In this document: one piece after another, positions 59,300 through 64,000 of the stretch
Position numbering within the stretch: the stretch's first letter is position 1
How the letters are laid out: each line of letters starts with the position of its first letter
Source of the DNA: Bin5 sp965204705
GTDB taxonomy: Bacteria; Chloroflexota; Anaerolineae; Caldilineales; Caldilineaceae
NCBI GenBank assembly: GCA_965204705.1
Contig: OZ242006.1
Location: 5,208,001 to 5,272,000, forward strand
DNA length: 64,000 bases
Reading direction: 5' to 3'
The notes under the pieces: generated by a model
What the model was told of the DNA's origin: nothing
The model's database searches: none
Seen by the model: only the letters and a program-made list of their open reading frames with translations
Made by a program: the position numbers and the translations under genes

Positions 59300-59514
59300 C
59301 AGTTTCTCTCCTCCAGGCTACTCTCGCTGGACGCAAACTGCCGCCGAACCTCACCGCTGCCGACCAACTGCGACAGCAGGCGGTAGTTCCCACGTTCGTG
59401 GCGGACGCGGCCGGCGATCACCGCGGGGTGGACGCCGACTTCCCGGGCCAGGTCGTAGACCGCCAGCACCGTGGCTCTGTCAGCCTCCTCTTTCAGTATA
59501 TCCCCTCCGGTCAA
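59299..59514 (-). pseudogene. ImmA/IrrE-like C-terminal fragment (copy 1)
   Basis: The frame overlaps the higA stop (TTGA) and reads DILKEEADRATVLAVYDLAR, EVGVHPAVIAGRVRHERGNY, RLLSQLVGSGEVRRQF. The VHPAVIAGRVRHE segment is the end of an ImmA/IrrE metallopeptidase. The zinc-binding HExxH part is absent, so only the tail remains. Its last 43 codons are duplicated at 58459. Confidence 0.7.
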
Positions 59515-59969
59515 CGAAACGTTTGGGAATCCAGCCGCGCTTCTCCATCTCCTTCAATGGAGAACCGCCGCGGGTCGATTTCGTCCGATGTGAAATCGGT
59601 CTCCACGCTGGGTCTCTGCAGAAGCACGTCCGCAGGGATGCCAAGATGCTCGTGCAAGGCGCGCGCCATCGAAGGCGTGATCTCACGCTTCCCGGAAAGG
59701 ACCTCCGCGACCTTGGCGCTGCTGCCAATATAAGGGATGAGATCTTTCTGGGTCAGGTTGGCCTGGTCCATTCGGAACTCTATGGCAGAGACAGGATCGG
59801 GCAGGCCAATCGGGTAGTGCTTATCTTCGTAAGACTCGACAAGGTCAGCCAGCTCGTCAAGCTCTTCGCCTTCGGCAGTGCCCACCTCTGCATGAAAAAT
59901 TTCGTTGATTCGCGCTAAAGCCGCTTCGTAATCCTCCTCTGTTCTGATGGCTCTGAATTTAAGATTCAT
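59511..59969 (-). CDS. higA: HigA-type antitoxin
   Basis: 152 residues from the ATG at 59969. FRAIRTEEDYEAALARINEI, EGEELDELADLVESYEDKHY, PIGLPDPVSAIEFRMDQANL, TQKDLIPYIGSSAKVAEVLS, GKREITPSMARALHEHLGIP follow the HigA layout: an N-terminal acidic helix region and a C-terminal XRE helix-turn-helix. No HigB toxin gene lies upstream (hsdM begins 167 bp away), so it is an orphan. It may regulate the RM genes nearby, which is speculative. Confidence 0.9.
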   Translation of the reverse strand: MNLKFRAIRTEEDYEAALARINEIFHAEVGTAEGEELDELADLVESYEDKHYPIGLPDPVSAIEFRMDQANLTQKDLIPYIGSSAKVAEVLSGKREITPSMARALHEHLGIPADVLLQRPSVETDFTSDEIDPRRFSIEGDGEARLDSQTFR

Positions 59970-60135
59970 CGTTGCCCCCAATTTTCCTCTCTTGTGCGCA
60001 GACGGTGGTGAGACCAGCAGGTTGACCGCACGAAAAAGCAGGACGCTACACCTCTCACTTCTTCCTGAACTGCACCTCCTTTGCGTCTCTTCGCGCCCCT
60101 CCGCGGCTCAAAAGCAGTTAATGTGTCAACGGACC

Positions 60136-61776
60136 CTAAAACCCAAGGGAGTTCAGATTTTCAGCGATCGCGGCGTCCAGCCTGCGTGCCTCCTCCTGCT
60201 GCTCTCGCCATTGGGCGGTCAGCTGCGCCATCTTCTCCGCGAAGGGGACGCCGTCATCCTCCTGCGGTTCGGCGCCGACGTAGCGGCCGGGGGTGAGGAC
60301 ATGGCCGTGTTTTCGGATCTCGTCGAGGCTGGCGCTTTTGCAGAAGCCGGGCACATCGGCGTAGGCGTCCGGCTCAGGCTTTTGCAAGCGCGCAGCAGAT
60401 GCGGTCGCAAAAGCCTGCGGACCCGCCTTGCCGCGCCAGGCGTGGTAGGCGCCGGCGACGCGGGCGATGTCGTCGGGGGAGAGGTCGCGGTTGGCGCGGT
60501 TGACCATGTGGCCCAGCTTGCGGGCGTCGATGAAGAGGGTCTCTGCGCGGTTGTTGCGATCGCGGGAGAGGAACCAGAGGCAGGCGGGGATCTGGGTGGA
60601 GCGGAAGAGCTGGGCGGGCAGGGCGACGATGCAGTCGACGAGGCCGGCCTCGATGATGTTTTTGCGGATCTCGCCCTCATTGGACGTGCTGGAGGACATG
60701 GAGCCGTTGGCGAGGACGAAGCCGGTGCTGCCGCGGGGGGCGAGGTGGTAGAGGAAGTGCTGGACCCAGGCGAAGTTGGCGTTGCCGACCGGCGGGACGC
60801 CGTACTGCCAGCGTTTGTCGTCGCGGAGGCGGTCGCCGCCCCAGTCGGAGACGTTGAAGGGGGGATTGGCGAGGATGTAGTCGGCGCGCAGGTCGGGGTG
60901 GCGGTCGTTGTGGAAGGTGTCGCCGTGCTCGATGCGGCCGTCGATGCCGCGGATGGCGAGGTTCATCCTGGCCATGCGCCAAGTGGTGTAGTTGGATTCC
61001 TGGCCGTAGATGGAGATGTCGGCGCGGGCTGCGCCGCCGTTGCCGTTGCCGCTGGCATGGGCGCGGATGAATTCGATGGACTGTACGAACATGCCGGAGG
61101 AGCCGCAGCAGGGGTCGTAGACGCGGCCGCGGTAGGGCTCCAGCATTTCGACGAGGAGGCGGACGACGCTGCGGGGGGTGTAGAATTCGCCGCCTTTGCG
61201 GCCTTCGGCGAGGGCGAATTGTTCCAGGAAGTATTCGTAGACTATGCCGAGAACGTCGGTGGCGCGGGCTTCGGCGCCGCCCACTTTGATGTTGCTGACG
61301 AGATCTACGACGCTGCCCAGGCGGGTCTTGTCGAGGGCCTGTCGGGCGTAGTTTTTGGGGAGGACGTCTTTGAGCGCGGGGTTGTCGCGTTCGATGGCGG
61401 TCATGGCGTCGTCGACGGCCTGGCCGATGGCGGGCTGACGGGCCTGGGCCTGCAGTGTCGACCAGCGGGCTGCGGGCGGCACCCAGAAGATATTCTGGCC
61501 GCGGTATTCGTCGGGATCTTCGGGGTCGGCGCCCTGGTCCTGTTCGGACACGAGTTGGGCGCGGGCCTCCTCGAAGGCGTCGGAGATGTATTTGAGGAAG
61601 ATGAGGCCGAGGACGACGTGTTTGTATTCGGCGGCGTCCATGCTGCCGCGCAGTGCGTCGGCCATGCGCCAGAGGTCGGCTTTGTAGGCGGTGATGTCTT
61701 GAAGGCCGGACGGGCCGGCGTCCGGTTCTGAAGGTCTGTCTGGCGCTGATGGCGGCTGATGGCTGGTTGAGGCCAT
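60136..61776 (-). CDS. hsdM: Type I restriction N6-adenine methylase subunit M
   Basis: 546 residues. The N-terminal region TAYKADLWRMADALRGSMDA, AEYKHVVLGLIFLKYISDAF; motif I RVYDPCCGSSGMFVQS; motif IV DYILANPPFNVSDWG; and the HPNA-like RAETLFIDARKLGHMVNRAN. It methylates the adenine of the HsdS target to mark self DNA. Start at MASTSHQP; the first ~25 residues are low complexity and Met further in is possible. The genes directly downstream are a higA-like antitoxin and HEPN/MNT rather than hsdS, which lies about 4.4 kb further on. Confidence 0.97.
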   Translation of the reverse strand: MASTSHQPPSAPDRPSEPDAGPSGLQDITAYKADLWRMADALRGSMDAAEYKHVVLGLIFLKYISDAFEEARAQLVSEQDQGADPEDPDEYRGQNIFWVPPAARWSTLQAQARQPAIGQAVDDAMTAIERDNPALKDVLPKNYARQALDKTRLGSVVDLVSNIKVGGAEARATDVLGIVYEYFLEQFALAEGRKGGEFYTPRSVVRLLVEMLEPYRGRVYDPCCGSSGMFVQSIEFIRAHASGNGNGGAARADISIYGQESNYTTWRMARMNLAIRGIDGRIEHGDTFHNDRHPDLRADYILANPPFNVSDWGGDRLRDDKRWQYGVPPVGNANFAWVQHFLYHLAPRGSTGFVLANGSMSSSTSNEGEIRKNIIEAGLVDCIVALPAQLFRSTQIPACLWFLSRDRNNRAETLFIDARKLGHMVNRANRDLSPDDIARVAGAYHAWRGKAGPQAFATASAARLQKPEPDAYADVPGFCKSASLDEIRKHGHVLTPGRYVGAEPQEDDGVPFAEKMAQLTAQWREQQEEARRLDAAIAENLNSLGF

Positions 61777-62108
61777 AGGCGGTTGCCTCCTGGGAGTCTT
61801 GGGCTGGGGCGTTGCGGGCTATCCAAGAATATGCTTCTTGCCGTGGATAGTCAATCTTTGGCTGGCTCTTGGTTTTGGTGGGTTCTCAGGCGGGGGTGAG
61901 GGCGAGTCCGGAGTGGGCCCGCCCGGGTTGGTCAGGTTTCTTGCTGGAGGGCGTTTATGAGGGCGGCGATTTCGGTGGGCTACATTGGGGAGGATTTGTT
62001 GGTGCGGCCGAGGGTGTGGAGGTGGTGTGGGCCGGTTGTGTGGACACGGCTGTGGCGCTTGCATTGGGCTCGGCGGCTTGGTGGAGAGCCCAATAGGGGG
62101 CCGCGGGG
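61777..62108. other. Non-coding gap
   Basis: 332 bp between hsdM and the HEPN gene. Plus and minus frames here are short and repetitive; no gene recognised. Confidence 0.4.
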
Positions 62109-62495
62109 CTAGAGGTGGCTCTTGACGAAAGTTGCGACTTGCCCGGCTAGTTTTACTGCCTCCCAGGCCTCTTCTTCGTCGGGGTCTACGAAGTTTTCCA
62201 TGGGGTACCGGACTGCTGCGCCGTACCTTGAAAGAATCCGTGCAGCTTCTTCCAACTCGGTGAAGGCCTGCTCGCCTTCCATGCAACGCTGCGTGAGATA
62301 GACAAGATCGTGGACGTACATGAAGTCTATTTTTTGGGAGACGAGATAGCCTTTGAGGTACTTTTCTGCGCACTGCTGGCTGTGATAACAGGCCATCTCA
62401 GGAATTGGACCTTCCGGATCCATAGCGCGACGAGCCATCTCCATGTCCATTTCTGCTTTCTCAAACCAGCCCTGTTCAGGGGGTCTTACGCTCAT
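62109..62495 (-). CDS. HEPN-domain protein, partner of MNT
   Basis: 128 residues. WFEKAEMDMEMARRAMDPEG, YHSQQCAEKYLKGYLVSQKI and VHDLVYLTQRCMEGEQAFTE are the PF05168 HEPN pattern. Overlaps the upstream MNT gene by 20 bp. Such pairs form toxin-antitoxin or nucleotide-transfer systems. Confidence 0.92.
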   Translation of the reverse strand: MSVRPPEQGWFEKAEMDMEMARRAMDPEGPIPEMACYHSQQCAEKYLKGYLVSQKIDFMYVHDLVYLTQRCMEGEQAFTELEEAARILSRYGAAVRYPMENFVDPDEEEAWEAVKLAGQVATFVKSHL

Positions 62496-62847
62496 ACAGT
62501 ACTACCCTGGACTCAAGAGCCGTATTGACAAAGGAGTAAGGATTCTCGCGTTGCTCTGCTAAGCTTTCGGGGGTACTGACAAGGACGTCGACGGGCAGAA
62601 TGAAATGCTCCGCTATGGCAGCGCGGATGGGATTGTCCCGTTTGGGCCAGTTGTCGAGGGATTTGAGGACGACGAGGAGGTCGATGTCGCTGTGGGAGCC
62701 GGCGTTGCCGCGGGCGTGGCTGCCGAAGAGGATGATCTGCTCCGGGTCGAATTTTTGGGCGATCAGCTGGGCAACGGCCTGAATTGTGGCCCTGTCGATA
62801 GAGACTTTAGTCACTGGCGGGAAACCTCGTTGCGAATGTTCTGTCAT
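62476..62847 (-). CDS. Nucleotidyltransferase (MNT) of a HEPN/MNT pair
   Basis: About 123 residues if started at the ATG at 62847; a GTG (VTKVSIDRATIQ) 16 codons in is also possible. DPEQIILFGSHARGNAGSHS, DIDLLVVLKSLDNWPKRDNP gives the GS-x10-DxD catalytic motif, and FILPVDVLVSTPESLAEQRE the third acidic residue. The ATG overlaps one arm of a 12-bp palindrome. Confidence 0.9.
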   Translation of the reverse strand: MTEHSQRGFPPVTKVSIDRATIQAVAQLIAQKFDPEQIILFGSHARGNAGSHSDIDLLVVLKSLDNWPKRDNPIRAAIAEHFILPVDVLVSTPESLAEQRENPYSFVNTALESRVVLYERKTP

Positions 62848-62880
62848 GCACTTGACTGATCGATCAGGAGTCAAGTGCAT
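62846..62880. promoter_or_regulatory. 12-bp-arm palindrome at the MNT start
   Basis: ATGCACTTGACT, an 11-bp spacer containing the palindrome GATCGATC, then AGTCAAGTGCAT. It overlaps the MNT start codon, so it could be an operator or an mRNA hairpin that hides the ATG. Confidence 0.6.
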
Positions 62881-62915
62881 TCTAGCGGATTTCGTTTCTG
62901 GGGCGAAGTTGTCCC

Positions 62916-63143
62916 TCAGACGGCCACATCGGTGCCGGTGTCGCGGGCGGCGAGGGCGTTGTCGTAGGCGAGGACCATCCTTTTGGTGCGGTAGTTGCCT
63001 AAGGCGGCTTTGTCGATGAGGGCTTGCGCGTGGGCGCGGAAGGCGTTGAAGTCTGCGGGTTGGGACAGGGATTCCTGCCAGGCGTGGGTGTGGAGGATGA
63101 CTTCCTCAAGAAAGTAGCTGGTGAAGAGTTGACCGGGCGTGGT
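62916..63143 (-). pseudogene. Gene fragment, unknown
   Basis: A minus-strand frame ending in TGA at 62916 reads PGQLFTSYFLEEVILHTHAW, QESLSQPADFNAFRAHAQAL and NYRTKRMVLAYDNALAARDT. It has the composition of a real protein C-terminus but no start: further upstream the sequence becomes unrelated. Family not recognised. Confidence 0.5.
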
Positions 63144-63247
63144 TCAGGGTGTGGGGGGTGGGTTGGGATTTGGCTGGGTGGATTCTCCGTCCGTAGGGGC
63201 TGAATTGGCTAGTGGAGGAGGGGGGATTCGGGTGACGCGGGTATGGA

Positions 63248-63270
63248 AATTACACAGTGAGTGTGTAATT
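63248..63270. promoter_or_regulatory. 9-bp inverted repeat
   Basis: AATTACACA, loop GTGAG, TGTGTAATT. A perfect inverted repeat in an intergenic region, operator-like. No gene starts close by, so its role is open. Confidence 0.45.
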
Positions 63271-63620
63271 CTGTAGGTACTGGTGTTTTCGCAGTAAGGG
63301 AAATGACGGCAGGAGGGCACCCACAAGGGGTGCCCCTACGTGGTCTTTCGATGGAGGGAGAGGACGCTAAGGAACGCGAAGAACGGCAACTTCCTTTTAT
63401 GCACGAAGAGCGCTGTCTGAACTGCAGTTTGGGGGGATTTTTGAGATGGGCTGTGATTGCCGGTCCGGCACTGTTCAGGGTTGGCGACTGGCGGATACTG
63501 TGCGGTTGCGAGAGACCCGAGCGGGGGTGGCAGTCACGCGGGGGCGAGAGGGCTGTGTGCCGGGGCGGGTTGTCCAGTTATGGCAGAACTGTTTTGACGG
63601 GGCTGTCTGAGCTTGCAATA

Positions 63621-63860
63621 ATGGAGAAAACTGAGGGGGGAGAGTGTGTGAGGGGGGTGCAGTGGGTGACGTATTCCAGTCAGGCTGCGCCGGCGCTGCT
63701 GTCGGCGATGCGGGAGATTGCGCGCGGAGAGGGGCGACGGTTTGAGGCGGTAGTGGAAGAGGCGATGGAGGCGTATATGGCGAACCGGAACCGGGAGAGG
63801 GCCCGGCCCGAGGCAGTGGCGCACTTATCCGGGCCAGTGTGGAGCGAAACCGAAGGCTGA
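63621..63860 (+). CDS. Small helical protein, possible RHH antitoxin
   Basis: 79 residues from an ATG. RGVQWVTYSSQAAPALLSAM, REIARGEGRRFEAVVEEAME, AYMANRNRERARPEAVAHLS resembles a ribbon-helix-helix antitoxin: a short N-terminal strand, helix, turn with GRRF, second helix. A GTG start a few codons later would fit the strand better. The longer frame from 63261 has no ribosome site. No toxin is visible before the window ends. Confidence 0.5.
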   Translation: MEKTEGGECVRGVQWVTYSSQAAPALLSAMREIARGEGRRFEAVVEEAMEAYMANRNRERARPEAVAHLSGPVWSETEG

Positions 63861-64000
63861 TGGCGCTGCTGGCCGAATGAGTTGGGTCTTTCCAAAGAGT
63901 GGCGAAACAGATGCCATGCACTATTTGTTGATTCAAAAGGTTGGCGACGGGCCGGATGATGGCGGCACGGAACTGATCACCAAGTAGATAACTGATCTGC

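Noticed and set aside
59947..61731. 594-codon plus-strand ORF across hsdM
   Set aside because: Shadow of hsdM; no conserved motif.

Overview
The window looks like a chromosomal segment of a high-GC bacterium, most likely a Chloroflexota (Anaerolineae/Caldilinea-like) genome. Three things point there: secreted proteins with long Thr-Pro linkers and bacterial SH3 modules, an AAA-R3H (Ycf45-like) ATPase next to thymidylate kinase and a DarA-type c-di-AMP receptor, and frequent TTG/GTG starts with good Shine-Dalgarno sequences. This assignment is inferred from gene content only. I saw no tRNA, rRNA or CRISPR array.

Left part (1-25 kb, visibly GC-rich, mostly minus strand) is housekeeping-like. 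It holds a partial MFS transporter, a membrane HdrD/DsrK-like iron-sulfur oxidoreductase, a rhomboid protease, guanylate kinase, an FmdB zinc ribbon, the c-di-AMP receptor, a giant YfhO/GT39 fusion, thymidylate kinase, the AAA-R3H ATPase and a GNAT protein. Two large surface proteins follow (a DUF1524-type nuclease and an HExxH zincin) that share an unusual SH3 module, then a zinc-finger/acidic-tail protein and a DprA-like protein. Intergenic gaps carry several dispersed short repeats: a 7-mer AGTGGTC, a 10-mer GCGTTTACGA, a 20-mer, and a GATCCGCGAAGG family.

Right part (about 26-64 kb, lower and uneven GC) is a defence island. A type I restriction-modification system is spread over 17 kb on the minus strand (hsdM 60-62 kb, hsdS 54-56 kb, hsdR 44-47 kb). 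Between its subunits sit HigA, HEPN/MNT, Phd, a PIN nuclease, SIR2, a ThsB-like TIR, a small membrane protein, an ATPase-nuclease pair and Fic. Further left are a TIR effector, DUF4238, HicBA, a DarT/NADAR pair, a Phd/RelE pair, a STAND-like ATPase and abortive-infection relics.

The island is heavily worked by transposons. There are three full-length copies (1264 bp each, identical encoded proteins) of one IS3-family element with 3-bp target duplications, at least six internally deleted or end-only relics of it, one IS982 element, and a truncated second IS3 type. Removing the insertions restores reading frames exactly: IS982 sits in the DarT toxin gene, and two IS3 copies sit in a DUF4365/unknown gene pair. 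Several toxin-antitoxin loci have kept the antitoxin but lost or broken the toxin.

Best candidates for something new: the hsdS-SIR2-TIR(ThsB-like)-membrane protein operon; the ATPase plus PD-(D/E)xK two-gene unit at 49.3-50.8 kb; the DUF4365 plus unknown-protein unit; and the shared Cys-Cys SH3 module of the two surface proteins.
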